DNA from: Anagrus nilaparvatae
Lineage: Eukaryota > Arthropoda > Insecta > Hymenoptera > Mymaridae
DNA length: 64,000 nt
Reading direction: 5' to 3'
Assembly (NCBI GenBank): GCA_022575985.1
Contig: JAKSXM010000137.1
Location: forward strand, 16,758,001-16,822,000
The translations under genes and the position numbers were made by a program. Numbering within the stretch: the first letter of the stretch is position 1; every line of letters begins with the position of its first letter. The notes below the pieces were generated by a model. That model saw only the letters and a program-made list of their open reading frames with translations, did no database searches and was not told the origin of the DNA. Of this stretch, positions 1-14,053 are shown piece by piece.

Positions 1-243
1 ATCTATTATTTTTTTCACTTTCACAGGGTAATGCATTTATTGTTAAGCCTCGAAACCCCGAAAATGTATATTAGTGTCCAACAATTCGTTTTTAACTGGG
101 ACTCTCAAATTCGTATTAAGTACCAAAAAAAGTATATAGTAGCTAAAAACTATTATATTTTTATAGGTATGTTTTAATCTCAGAAAACCCTTGAGACTCA
201 AAAATTTGTAATCAACGACTAATATAACCTACCCACTCAACAA

Positions 244-432
244 GTTATCAGTATCTCCTTTATCTAAATATAGAATTTGAAGTTATTTTGATAATTAGTT
301 TTCGAGTAAATTAATTTACTGCACACCATAATAGGTGTGATTTGGGCCATTCTTTACTTTTGTGGCCATGGGTAAAAATATACTATTTTAAAATGACTTG
401 AAATTCTATATTTAGATAAAGGAGATAATGAC
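244..432. repeat. small inverted-repeat element
   Basis: The left arm (about 244-290, containing CTCCTTTATCTAAATATAG) is matched by its reverse complement at about 390-432, so this is a hairpin or MITE-like element. Its loop (339-371) holds a reversed copy of a dispersed motif that reads AAAGAATGGCCCAAATC on the other strand. That motif occurs again at 39,018 and 39,330 and, with a changed base, near 43,418. No coding content is seen. Confidence 0.6.
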
Positions 433-646
433 AATTAAAGATGTTTTTGGTTTTGCTTAAAAATTTGTTATAAAATAATAAATAAGCCAAAAGTGAAGCC
501 ACTATTGAAATACGCGTATAATACAAGAGTAACTTCCCCAAGCGCGGTCGGGCCAGGCATACTAATAGTCAAAGGTATAATTCAAAAAAGAATATTTTGG
601 ATACACGACAGTTAAGAAAAGTATCAACTAATGTAGAGCAACATCC

Positions 647-847
647 ATGGGTCAAACAACAAAGGCTCCAAGTATAAGAAAACCTTTGACTGATTTACTG
701 GCAAAGGAAAAGACCAAACAAAATACGACAGTTGGAGTAACATCTAAAGTTGGAGCAACTTCTAAAGTTGGAGCAATTTCTAAAGTTAAAGCAACATTAA
801 TTTTTGACACATTTTCATTTTCACACCATTTTCTTCAATTTTTTTAA
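647..847 (+). other. short ORF with 18-nt tandem repeats, possible exon or gene remnant
   Basis: This is a 66-codon open frame starting at an ATG. Residues 1-30 are of mixed composition (it begins MGQTTKAPSIRKPLTDLLAK), followed by three to four copies of a six-residue unit of the type SKVGAT. The units are encoded by an 18-nt tandem repeat at about 731-796. The flanking 530-800 stretch is less A/T-rich than its surroundings and not obviously a mobile element. No splice partner exon was found and stops lie just upstream in frame. It could be an isolated exon, a decayed gene or chance. I do not recognise a family. Confidence 0.2.
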
Positions 848-871
848 AATTACAATTTTCAATAAATTTAG

Positions 872-3800
872 TTTTAGAAATTTAACTAGAAACTTTAAAC
901 CTATATTTTATTTTTAAAATTTATATGATCATAAATAGGCAGATATATATATATATATAGTCTTGAAAATTCATTTTACTTGCGAGAAAAAATTTTTATA
1001 CTAAAGAAATATTAAAGTTATTGGAAATTAATTAAAAATAACATAGGAGAGCTGTCTGCTGAAATTCGGTGTACCTTAAAAAATATATTTTACAGGGAAA
1101 GCAATTAATAACTGTAAACTTGTGGTGATTTTTTTTTCTTTTTTAAATTAATAAAATCCAGGATACAATTCTGAAGGTTGATTATCAAGCTAAATTTACA
1201 AAGCCATATCATGAGAAAAATTTTGCCCTCCCTTAATATAGCTACCGGGAATCATTCAGATATTAATATTGTTACCTAACTTTTTTAAAAAATTTCTTTG
1301 TGCTTACTTATCTTAAAATACAATCAAAGTATTATGTGAACAAAATCATATCTTTAAAACTGATTTAATTTTCTTTGATCCATAGCATTAAATTAATTTT
1401 ATTAGTTAACTTTCAAATAAATTTTTTTTACACTTTTATAGTTTCAAAAATCAAAATCAAAAAAAAAAATACCCAAAATAACCTAATGTAATCCTAACCT
1501 TTTAAAAACACTTAAAAAATAACATTCGTATAATACCCATGTTATAATTTTTTTTATATAATTTTAAAAAAATCTTACATAACAAACTATTAGCTTTTTT
1601 TCCCATCTATTAAATCTCTATTATATAATTCATTATAATCTAGATGACCGTTTCAAAAAAAGGTACCAAAAAAAAAGAATTTTTTTAATAAAGTATATCC
1701 TATATAATTATTATCAACATTGTCAATATTAACAAAACCTATAATTATTGTTATTTTTTTTATTACATAATATGCAAAAATTCTTGAAATTCACATAACT
1801 TACAATTATGTTAGTCCTTTTTTTTTATTTTTTTAAAAGTTCTATTTCTTATTTTAATTTTTAAGTAAGGCCTTTTATTAGTGTTTACCAAAAAAAAAAC
1901 TTTTATTTTTTTTTCAGTGACTTATGACGAGTGAAAAAGGGCCATGTTAATAAAAATATATACCTTTTAGTTATTAAAAAAAAGGCCGGTAACTTAAAAG
2001 AGAATTTCCTATGAAAGGAGTTGTTTAGTCTTTTTTTTTATTCATATTATGGTACCAAAAGCACGACTATCTTTGTTTGAATCTTTGTCGGCAAAAAAGC
2101 AAAAATTTTTTAAAATCAAAATCTTGTACTTTTTGAAAATATTTTTGTAATTTTACTAAAAATATTTAGTATTCGAAATATATTTTATAAAAATTTTTGT
2201 CGTGTAGAACAATTATTTATTTTATTATTTTTATAAAATTTCCATTATTTAATATCCTGTTAACATTTTTTTTCCTGAGAATTTTTTTGAAAAGTTTTGC
2301 TAATGCATTTAAATTGCTCTGTAGATGTACAGTATAATTTATCAAAGGCGTAAAATTTTAGCGCTAATGTGAGGACAAGCACGAGTGCTTGGTCAAAAAT
2401 TGTGATTTTGGATGCAGTTTTAATTGAGAGTACATCATGCTAAACACAAAATATCTTATTAGTTACCAATTTTTAAGCTTCATATCTGAACCAAATTATT
2501 AAAAACTAGATTTTTATTTATTTTTTAGAACTTGAATCAAATAAAACAAAATTTATAAAAAAAAAAACGGAGGAAAAAACAGTTTAATAGGCACAGAAAA
2601 TAAAAACAAAAATTTTCTCAAATCATATAGGTATTATTTGAAAAAATGATCAATCATTGTATCCTTATAAGGATATGATTTTGAAAAAAAGTAGGACGGA
2701 TAAAAAATTTCAATGAAAAAGCACGTAAATTTATTAAAATAGAACTCAGAATTAATTTTTGGTTCGATGATTCCATTTATATTTGCCCATACATGATGGG
2801 CCTCTCAGAAATAAAAAGTGCAAAAAAGGCGGTTTCCCATATAATTATTGGTGGCCTTTGCCATAACTAGAAGCTCTTGTGGACAAAAATCACAAATATA
2901 ATACAAAATTATTCTTATTATTTCTTAAGTTAACAAATTTTCATAAATAATTCAATATATCAATAACAAACAAAAAGTCAAAAAAATTTCAAAAGAAAAT
3001 CTTAAAATTTCATTCAGCCTATCTCACCGCCCTTTAAATAATAATAAAACACCTTTTTTTCCCTCTAAAGCCCTCTTCAATTCTTTAACTATCCTTTTTT
3101 TTCCTTACATAATAAGAAAAAAAAAACTATTGTACAAAAAAAAATCTTCAATTAATATTTTCTAGTCCCACGAGTTCAAAAAAAGAAATAAATAAAATGC
3201 CATATATCTTAACACAGAAGCTATCATCAGAGAATATAAAAAAAAAAACTTACTACTCCACCCACCATTTTACCACTGCATATGCATTTTTTATAAATAT
3301 CTATATAACATAATGTCAGTTTATATTGTCCTGCAAAGTCATTCTTTCATTTCTTTCTTTTTTTTTAGAAAAAAAGGCAGAGTAGTAGGTGTGAGAAGGA
3401 GGGAAATTGTCAAAAAGAATACTGTATCAAAAAGAATGAAATATCAAAAATGCTACGAGTATTTTTATTTTTGAAAAAAAAGGGATTATAAAATATATCA
3501 TCTGGATTTATCCCTTTTAAAAATTTTATTCATTTTAATATTAGTTTATTGCATGTAAAATCTTCACAAACGAAAAAATCAGGTAGCAAATATAAATATA
3601 TTATCCTTGAATTTTGTAAAATCAAACTGAAAGAGTACGAATATTAAGTTTAGCTTGCATTTACAGTTTATATTATTATATAAGAAAATCTCTAAACCTA
3701 TAAATAAACTGTGTGAAAAATATATAAAATTTTGAAAAAAAAAATAAAAAAGTTTTTTTTCAATGCAATAATATAAATGTTAATTTAAAATTTTCAATGC

Positions 3801-4842
3801 TTTGAGTAAGTAAGTGTGTAAAATGTTATGTAATAGAACATTAACTATAATGGATAAAAATAATAGATCTTTTTGTTTTTAGATTACATGTATGTATACT
3901 TTGATTTTTGTGTTTTTTATTGATAAAATCAGATTGAATTTAAATTTTAAATTGATAAGGATTTAATGTTTTTCATTTATTTTTATTGTATTTTTTACGG
4001 TTTATTATAAAACTTGTTTTGCATTTTTATATTTGTGGTACCATGATGTAAGTAGCAGAGACTATATTGAACTTTTGAGTTAGCAGAAGAATGATACTTG
4101 TCGATGAGTCTTAGGTTAAAAGCCTTGGTAATCCGAATAAAAGTTTTTGCATGTGTGTAGAATTAGATCCAAACCACATTTGATCCAAACAATTAAATTT
4201 AATTTTTTATTTAATCCATACTTTCATGATACTTGCTCTATATAAATAACTTGTATGTGGTCTGTTGTCAATTATATCTAACTCGTATCCAGCTCGTATC
4301 TTAAAGATGAAGTTTTTTAGGGTCTTTTCAGATATTATAATATATTGCTACAATCATAAAATTCTGTAGCCCAAATGGCATTACTAATTCTACATCTGAT
4401 TAATATCTTATCCAAATTTCATCAGCAACAAACCCCTGAAAATTTTAAACGAATGATTTATGACATAATAATTATTTAATAATTATAAAATCAATTTTTG
4501 AAATAAAATATTGACATTCACACATATTAATAAAATTTTTTTTTTGAATAGATATTAAAAGGTGTAACCAATCACTTATACGAAATACTATTAATTTTAA
4601 AGGGTCCTTTAAATTTATTATTTATTTATACATTCATTGACAGAAAAATACTGAAATAAATTGATTCGTTTTGAATTATTAATGCCTAATAACCATTTCA
4701 ATATTATCAATTTTTCTTTTTGATATAAATAGGTAGTTGTAAACTGTTGAATTTGACCCATCGTATGAATAGCGTTTAGAAATTTTGAAAAAGTAGCATA
4801 TAACAAAAAACTGCCCAAATTTAAAAAATTTTTATACTTAAC
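872..4842. other. gene-free A/T-rich stretch
   Basis: This stretch is long poly-A/poly-T runs and low-complexity A/T sequence with no open frame that looks coding. Only scattered less A/T-rich patches stand out: about 2,340-2,400, which shares the words GGCGTAAAATTTT and a nearby CACGAGTGC-type word with 56,405-56,575, and about 2,790-2,885. A reversed TCTCGCAA-type dispersed motif lies at 971-990. Confidence 0.5.
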
Positions 4843-5064
4843 TCATAAATGCATAACCGACCATTCTTGGACAGATAAATATTTTGAGATTAACTCTACA
4901 TCAGGGGGTTGCTATTGTTTTTTCCAGAGGTTGTGGGTAAAAATTGTCTTTAGAAATGGAAAAAGCGACATAAAATGCCTACTTGGGCTCATTTTAAGCC
5001 CGAATTATTCATTTTTTTATATCAAAATTCAACTGTCCAAGAATGGTCGATTAGGCGCTGATGA
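4843..5064. repeat. inverted-repeat element, about 220 bp
   Basis: Terminal inverted repeats of about 32 bp include the exact core GACCATTCTTGGACAG on the left (about 4,860-4,875), with its reverse complement at about 5,034-5,050. Outside the arms the A/T-rich sequence is also roughly complementary, so the hairpin may be longer. There is no coding content. It is MITE-like and its family is unknown. Confidence 0.6.
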
Positions 5065-8000
5065 ATAAAATTTAAAAATATTTAAAAATTGCTAAAGAAA
5101 ATTATTAAAACTAAAAACGAATTTATATTGAAAATTAAATCAAATTATTCTAATACGCATTATAATTAAATTAAAAAAAATAGCTGAATCACATAAAAAA
5201 TGTATTTGAAAGTTTATATCAAAATTATATATATCCAATTTTAACTCAATCTTTTTTTTCATTTTGATAGTTCAATAGACTTTTCGATATTATTATTGGT
5301 ATTCGTTCGATAATATCCTTAAAATGACTGTAACTAATCAACACTTTCTCGCTTTGACGCGCGTTTCATTAATAGGAGAGCTTGAAATTTTCATCAACTT
5401 GTAATTTCAAGCGTATATAAATTAACCCGTGAAACTAAAACATGAATTAACTTTATATTATTATTATAAAAACCAAAAAATTTTTCTTTTATATTTTCAT
5501 TAAAAATATTTTTTTTTTGTATGCGTAGGTGTTTTTGTGATGATTTTTTCATGTTTTGTGTGGGTACATAATATAAACAAATGTAACACTATTTTTTTCT
5601 ATTTTTGGCGTGTGGTTATACGTTTTTTTTTATACAAATGTATAGAAATATATAAAAAAAACCTATATCATTCAAGTACGAACAAAAAAAATGTATAATA
5701 AAAAAAAAATTGAAACGCGTATCGAATCAGTAGTAAAATTTTTTGGCACATTTTAGTCAATAGATATTTTAGCTACTTATAATATGAATTGTAACATTTT
5801 TTTTAAATATTCAGGTGTGTATGTGTGTGTATTATAAAAAAAATACATATTTTAAAAATATATATTAAAAAAAAAAGTGCACAAGAATGAAAGATACAGG
5901 AACTGAGACATATATACCGAAACGAATTAACGATTTTACGGAGGTCTGATGCCGCTTTTTGAAGATATGTATCTCCGCCTACAATCACACTCTTGTATAA
6001 AATATTAAATTTTATATAAAATTTTTTTTCTATTATTTTTAATTTTTTTATACTTTGATTGTAATGTACGACATTTTTCTAATTTTTATTTAGATTTTGA
6101 TATAAGGATTTTAATTGCAGTCACTGAAGGTAATCTAAATTACCAATGCAGTGAATTATCTTGCAAAAAATTTAATTATTATATGCTTTGATAAACAATT
6201 GAGAATAAAATACTACTTTTAAAGAATTAATTTCTTTAAAATTTGCTGCGTCAAATGTCGCATTGATTCTCTTTCAAGTTCATCCCTGCGTGAACCCCGC
6301 TATATTATTATACTTATTTTCACTTCGGTGCACACTCTTTTGTTTAAATCGTCTTAGATTTTATCAATTTAAGAAGACTTGAAAAATATATGTTTTTAAA
6401 TAGCTTAATATGCGAAAAATTTTTACCTAAGTGTAAATTAATTTTGCAAAAAAATTTTTTATGCATTTACTGTAGTGTATTGGAAAATAAAATAAAAAAA
6501 CTTAATAGAATTTTTAAATTTTTTATTTTTTTCTGTAAAATTAGGGATTAGCTAAAATTAATTTAGTATGTACGTGATAGAAAAAATTTTTGCAAAAATA
6601 CATTATTATATAATTAAAAATGAATTATTTTTCTAAAAGAGAAAAGATTTTTCATTTCTATGTAAGACTACAAGATATACTATTTTCATTTAAGATTGCT
6701 AGATGTCAGCAATTTTTTTAGGTATCGACCAATCAGATACTGGGTAAAGTATCAATCTTGGACAACAAAATACGGCTTTAATTTTTAATTAAATTAAAAA
6801 AGAAAATTGGTAAATTAATTTACATAAAATTAAAAATGTGGCTATGCCTAAAAAGGGGTAGTTTTTGCTGATTTAAGGCTTTTCTCCTATTTTCGAAGAA
6901 ATTGAGAAAATGGATTTATTCGATAAAGTTAATATTTCTTCAATTATATCATTATACTTTAAAAGTATTTAAGTACACAGTATAAAAGAATAATAGAATT
7001 GTTATATATAGTTTTATTAATATAAATTTATAAAAAATTGATTTCTTTATATACTATTAAAAAAGCGTTTCATTTGCGAGAATATATTTAGTACAAAATT
7101 TTTATGAAAATAATTAGTAATAGTAGTAACTTTATTATAGTATTCCGAAATAACATTTAGCATATATATAATTATATATACATTTAATAATTTCCTAAGT
7201 GATTATTTATTTATTCACCAAAATCGGTAATGATGTCTCGAGCAAAATCTTGGTCAAAATAGTAATTGTTGCCCGGTAATACAGAAAAATCTATATTATA
7301 TAAACAAAGAGTAAAAATTTTAAGTCGTGCTGAAATCTATTGTGAAATCTGATTTCATTCAATTTCTAAATCATTAGCTTTTAGGCTATATTTTGATTTT
7401 CATGAAAAAAAAGAGAATTAAAAATTACTTAATTTGTTTTACAATACCTTAAATATCTTGATGAAAGTGACACAAATGATAAAAAAATTTACGACTTAAA
7501 AATAAATATAAATTAAAAATTTAATTTAAAAACCAAATAGTATGATTACAAATGGATACACGAATCAATAAAAAATAAAAAATATATAACTAAAAAAAAA
7601 CTTACAACCGCTTCATAAAAAACAAGCATGGAACATAATTAAATTTATATTTTGAATCTTAAAGCTATTATAATTTCACATATCCAGAGCTTTTGCACTC
7701 GCTTTTACCCGTTATATGTAAAACTATATTTTAAACAATACAATTGCATGCAGAGTCAAAACTAAAATTATTTCTCTTGTTTACAAAATAGCTATTAAGT
7801 CCTTAGGTCAAAAAAACAAGAATTTAAGAACCTAAAATCCTTATTATACCCTTAATCCGAATTATTCTAAGTCCCGAAACCCGGATGATTCTAATTAAAT
7901 TAAAAATTATTTTTTTAACTTCATTTTCACATATAGTTTAAGGTATCATAATAAAAGGTGCAAAAATATATTTAACTTTTTTAGAAAATTCTAAGCAACA

Positions 8001-9667
8001 TATTCTGTCAAAAATATCTCATTTATCATAGGGATTAAAGATTGTTAGTACATCACAATAAAAATCACTATTTCTTTGATATCTATGTGCCTTTTAATAA
8101 AAGTGTTCCTTATTCTTAAACAGACATAATTTTTAATTCAACGATTTAACGAAATATTTTTATAATATCAATATGATGAGAAAAACTTTAAAATGAATAT
8201 TGAAAAAAAAGAGCAGATGATGGCCGTTTTGCGATTAGATTCGGTTACCTTTTTTTATAAAATAAAAAAAATCTTATACATAATCAGAAAGCGTTACGAA
8301 TTTTCTTACTTATATTCATTTTTATGTATGAGGGACTTATTTTACCTATATTTGGTTCAATGAAAAACTCGATATATTTTAACAAAAAATTTCTTAAACA
8401 TACATTTATTATAAATATAATTTTTGTGTGTTGTAGGTGAACAAGATTTCTATTATATTTATTTATTTATAACAAGTTTTTCGCTATAAACTGTCGTTTT
8501 CTCGCATATAAATACATTTTTTTTAAAAAAGATTCTTTATTTTTTTATTTCTTTTCTTTATATTCATAAGCAGATGCGATTCGCTTGTGATTCGCTTAGT
8601 TTTACCAATTATCTACGGTTTTAGTTTACTTATTTTTTTCAATAAAATAGGGAAAAAACATTTTTTTTTTTGAATAAAAACTAAAAATTGTATCTATTTT
8701 ATAAAAACTTATAAGCTAAAAAAAAATGTTTCGCTTAATTTTCTCTAACAATATGAAAATAAAAAGTTAAAATTTTTCTCGGATATTTCACAGAAATTTA
8801 AAAATCGTTTATCGTTAAAATTAACGTTAAATAACCGAGAACTTATATCTATGTATGCATTTTACAAAAGTCAAAGCAAATACTTTTTTTTTGCTTTATT
8901 TTCAATACAATGTACTTATAAAATACAATGAGAAAAGTGATGTTATTCAAATAATACATAAATAGTCATTTTTAAATCTCAATAATAGAATTGAAAATTA
9001 AACACGCTTATTAATACTTATTTAGCGATTTTTACATTAGATATACTTATTGGTAATATGTCGTTTTTTTTATAAAAATTTCATATTTATTTACTCCGCA
9101 GATTTATATTTTTTTACGAAACCAATGTGGCCCAATTTTTGTTACAAAGTGTAGGTATTTATTTTTAAACAACTATATTAACTTTGATTAGAAAAGTAAT
9201 AATTAGGAATGTTCGGTTACCTAAAATATCGGGTGCCAGATCCGAAAGTTCGGGTTATTTTCAGATTGGATAAGGTTGGATCAAGTTTTGGGTGAATCTC
9301 GTTAGACAATGCGCCAGCAATGTTAGGTGCATCCAAAAATTTTAAATTGATTAATATAAATCCAACCCAATGATTTTTATGTATGCCCAGTTTTGCGTTA
9401 TTAACAAAGTCTTGTCTAAAACAGGCAAAACTTTTGCAAAATTAAAAAATATTTCAACTAGTTTCTATTTATTGACCTGTACTAGGCTACGGTTAGATAT
9501 CAGTAGACATTATATTAAAACTATGGGCGATAATAACAACAACTGTATTTGTAATTTAAAAAACATTGCAACATAAGGTTTTTGAAGTCGCTGATCAAGA
9601 TTCTGAAACCAGAATTTCAAAATTTAAAATGGCGGTTCCAAAATGGCGGATTCCTAACCTAAAAATC
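5065..9667. other. gene-free stretch with a few less A/T-rich islands
   Basis: No gene is seen. Islands of unique, less A/T-rich sequence occur at about 5,280-5,420, 5,880-6,000 and 6,240-6,360. They are not repeated elsewhere in the window as far as I can see and are candidates for regulatory DNA. A reversed TCTCGCAA-type motif lies at 7,061-7,080. A fragment of the dispersed CATGTTCCATG repeat family lies at about 7,830-7,895 in reverse orientation. Short GT-rich microsatellite sequence occurs at 5,814-5,832. Confidence 0.45.
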
Positions 9668-9769
9668 GATTATTTAGGTGATTTCAAGCATTTAAAAGCT
9701 GTGTAGCTAGTTTTTGTCCCCAAAAAATAATTTCACAACTGTAAAATGCTTGAAATCACCTAAATAATC
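9668..9769. repeat. short perfect-arm hairpin repeat
   Basis: Arms of about 28 bp (GATTATTTAGGTGATTTCAA on the left, its reverse complement ending at 9,769) enclose a loop of about 45 bp. It is MITE-like or a palindrome remnant. It lies just upstream of a copy of the CATGTTCCATG dispersed repeat. Confidence 0.55.
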
Positions 9770-9875
9770 TCCGAAAACCTGACAGGTGAACCGAAATTTA
9801 GCTTAATAAGGAATATTTTTTTAGTTTGCAAAAGTTTTATCTCTTTTGGACAAGATATCGTCGACTTATTAAGGG

Positions 9876-10150
9876 ACATAGAATATTTTTGATTTAGGGA
9901 CAGAATAGTTTGGGTTTAGAATCTTAACATCTAGTAATGGTGATAATAAAAAATTATAAAAACAGCGAATTGTATTGTAATGTTGCGTAACATACCTAGC
10001 ACTGTAAATAAACATGTTCCATGTATTTCGGTTATTTTTTAAACTGGTTATAAGTTTTTAGTTATAAATTTTTGGAAAAAAATACTTTGGGCCAATTTTT
10101 GCGACCATTCAGTTCAACTAGGGCACATTTGGGATGGAACCTAACATGTA
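9876..10150 (+). repeat. dispersed repeat R1 copy plus foldback-end fragment
   Basis: The part 9,876-10,050 is closely similar to the repeat in intron 3 of the first aminotransferase gene. It shares TTTGGGTTTAGAATCTTAAC and ends AAACATGTTCCATGTATTT. The part 10,090-10,150 matches, in reverse orientation, the outer end of the foldback element at 57,247. The two repeat types also lie together at 57.2-58.5 kb, so this looks like a decayed copy of the same composite. Confidence 0.5.
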
Positions 10151-13100
10151 TAATTTTTTCTATTTTTGCCTAATAGTCTTTTCAGTACATTTGACAAATA
10201 ACATAATAAAACAGTAAATAAACTCGAAAAATTATTAATATTATTATTTTTATTATTATTAATATTGCCATTTTTATTATTAAGTACGTCATATTCAGTA
10301 AAATAACCCAAGCTTTAAAAAACTTCAAAAATATTTTTATTTTTTTGGTAAAAAAAAATGATAGGTCGTATATCATTTTTATATAAATTATGCAATTTTA
10401 CGGTATACTTTGAACATTTATAATATACCCTGTATATGCTTATAATATATAAAAAAAGTAAGAGCATACTTTTATGATACTACCTCTCAACAAAAAAGAT
10501 AAAAAAAAAACAAAAGATAATGGGAAAGATTTTTTAAATGTTTTCCTTTTTATTATTCGTTATTTACGCTCAATTAACTAATTTTTACTTGGACTGAAAA
10601 AAAAAAACAAAAAAATATGTGATGGTTACATATTATAACATCAGGTCATAATTCATTATGAAAAATTTCATATACCAGGATAAAAGACAGTATTATAAAA
10701 AAATTTACATACAAAAAATTAAAAAGAAGAAGCCGCATATATCTTTTTTTTAAGATAACAGCGTATAAATAACATAAAACATCGGTTGAAAAATTATATA
10801 CTATTTTCCGACCACCTATTGTTTTTTTTTTTTGGTTAGTAATGTAGAAAAACAGTGACCAAAAAAAATATACATGAGTACTTTTACTTAATTTTTAAGT
10901 GGTGCATTTTTTGTTTCTTAGTAGGTATGTATGTTATCCTTGAAATTTTTCATGGTAGTACGTGTATTGTAAACGTTAACAGAGGGTGGTAAAACCTTCA
11001 CAGATTTGATTAAAATTATGACATGTTTTGAAAGTTTTCTATTTTTTGTATTTTTTATTTTTTTCTTTCTTAGAAAGTTTTTGCGTTTGACTGTAATTTT
11101 TTAATTTTATTAAATTTTTAGATACTACTGTATGATAAGCATAAATTGTTTTTTTTATTTAAGAAAAAAAAATATTTATTGATGGTGGTGTGACTTGTTT
11201 TGAAGGACAGGTTTTTGGTATTATTTAATTATTTCTAATTTTTACTAGGGTAGATAGTATTAAAATACCAAAATATTACCTTGAAATTGGTCATAACCTA
11301 AAAATAATTACATATTTACATTTTTTTACAAAATTTTTATTTCTGGTCGACATTTCTAGATCCAAAAATAAATTTTAGGAACCTGCTAAATAACATGTAT
11401 CAAACCTTCAACGATATTTCAAAAATAGACTTTTTCATTGTACTTTTTATCCTATTGTCATTTTTAAGTCACAAAAGCAAGTCTTTTATTTAAAGGTCTG
11501 AACCCTTTTGAGCTATAAAAATATTGACGAAAGGCTTATTTTATTTAAGAAAATTATGATATTACGTTTTGAGAATCACAAAAGAAAAGTTTATATTATG
11601 TTCAAAACTCCTGGTTTTTTCAATCAAAAGAATTAAGAAAAAAATGAAAAATGATAAAATTATCTTTAAATTATGACAAATCATGAAAAATGTGTTCACA
11701 TGTGGCATCGATATAAATAAATACAATAGTTTTCAAAAAAACCCATTTATAATAATCTGCTGGTTTTTAAAAATTTCAAAGATTATTTTCAATAAATAAA
11801 AATTCTAAATTTTTTGATGCAACAACAAAAAAAATCTATTAAAAATGAAAAATTATCTATTTTTATAGCTAAAAAACATTTATTTAAACTTCCTATATCT
11901 TTAATTAAATTTAATTCAAATATCAGTAAGTTCCCATACCCGCATTAATAATAATCTTTCATTAAATATATAAAATTTTTCGTTTTATTTATCCTTTATA
12001 AAAGTTTTGTAATAAACCACTATAAAATTTATTTTATGCATTCAATTAAAATATGTGTAAAACGATTATTTACGTCAAAAATGTCGACGTGTTTAACTAT
12101 CTACGTAGATAAAACTTTTAATACTCGTATTAAAAAGACGACATGCTACATCGTTCTTCTCTTCCTTTATACAGCTGATAATATTCGTATAAAGCAATTA
12201 TACGCTGGATTATAACTAATTGACGTACTAATTATTGATTCCATAAAGTTTTATTTTAATGATAATAGTACCACGCCTACTAATATTAAATCTCCTATGT
12301 TTTTGCAATAAAAATAATATTAATAATTATTTTTTTAGGATACGATTTTTTATCTTACGCAAGTATCTAACTAAATGTCTGCATAAGGGCTGATTCATAA
12401 TTTCATTAACTTTAATTTTTTTTTTGAGTTTTTTATTACCAGTTCGCTTTATGAATTAAATCGGCCTTGTACTAATTTTAGTCGGAATTAATTGGCGAAT
12501 AAACTCGAAAAATGTGTTAACTTCAATATCCTATAAAAATAAAAACCCCCATTTATTGGCGGGGGTAGTTCTCCTCCAGCCAGCTGAAACGAGCACTCAA
12601 AAATATAAAAAATAGGTATTTTTTTTATTTTAAAACAAATATTTTGGTAATCTTTTTTTGGTACTTGGTACCTAAATTCACCGTGGAACTCGAAAATTAA
12701 AAGGATTCAACTGACAGGCTAATAATTATGTATTAAGGCGCAGGGCTTGCTCAAATTCAATATTAAAAAAAGTCAAAATTTTCCAGATAAATTTTTTACA
12801 ACTAATCTTGAGTCTAAAAATATAAATTTTTAGAATTTTTAATAAAAACTTGAAATTATTAAAGTTTACTATTGTTTGTAGAAGTTCTGTAAAGTCAAGT
12901 TGAATATATATTAAATAGTACGTACAATGTTTAAACAGTAAAATTACTATTTTAATAATAAATTAACATTTTAATAACGAATTTATTTTAATTTTGTAAA
13001 TAATTTACAAATAGAAGAGAAATTATTATATTTGACTTTAAATTAACTTTAAAAAAGAACAACACCAAAAAAATTAAAATTTATTAAACAAACTATAAAA

Positions 13101-14053
13101 CTACGTACTACAATAAAAAATTTGTATAAAATTTAATTTTTGACATATGACAAGCTAATATAAAACAGTTATTAATTTTTGTTATTCAGAAAAATGTGAT
13201 ACACATGCATAAAATATCTTATAATATTAAGTTCATGCGTGATTAAGTACAAATTTTATTTTTTCAAAGCTTATTAATATCAAGTATGTATAGTGAATCT
13301 TAATTTGTGTACTTGACTGTTATATAATATTTAAAAAATATGTTTTAAAACAGCCGATGTCGGCATTTTTTATATAATTAATAAAAAATATCGTTGTTCA
13401 TTTACTAAATAATATTTAAGATAATTTTTTGCTATATGTATCTAATTTCTTATAAATACATGATCTTTATTGTGTTTAACTGTAAATTTTTTTAAATTTA
13501 TCATTATTTTTAAAATATTTGTTTACAAATAAGTGTATCAATTGAACTGTATTTAAGATGCTTATGATCAAATTATATTATTATTATAAAAGTCAATCTT
13601 TAACATGAGCAATTGAGCATATTATACTGAAGATCCAGTATGAGCTAAGTTAAGAATAAATTTCTCGCAAGAGAAATGTAATTTTAATATTATATAATGA
13701 TAGTAATGATATAGAAATTTTAAAAAACAAAAAAATTTTAGATTTTTAATGTTAACTAAAGTCCTTAATTATTTGTGACATTAAACTAATCAAAACTGTT
13801 GAATGTAAACCTCTATTCAGTGTAATTATTAAATGTAAATTGTAATCTTTTTATGTAATTTTATTGTCTATAATATTCGCATCGAAGATTATATTTATTA
13901 ATTTAAATGAATGGGTCAAAATTATGATGTACAGATATTACGATATTCTATGGGTATCGTATGAATGTTTATTTAATGGATTAAACATGGGATAAATTAT
14001 ATTGTATTAAATTTTTGTAACGTTACATATAGTCCAGATGCGGCCTTGTGTAC
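10151..14053. other. gene-free A/T-rich stretch
   Basis: No gene is seen. Most of it is low-complexity A/T sequence. A unique, less A/T-rich patch lies at about 12,060-12,330, and a short hairpin of five C bases against five G bases at about 12,545-12,568. A TCTCGCAA-type motif lies at 13,661-13,680. Confidence 0.45.
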
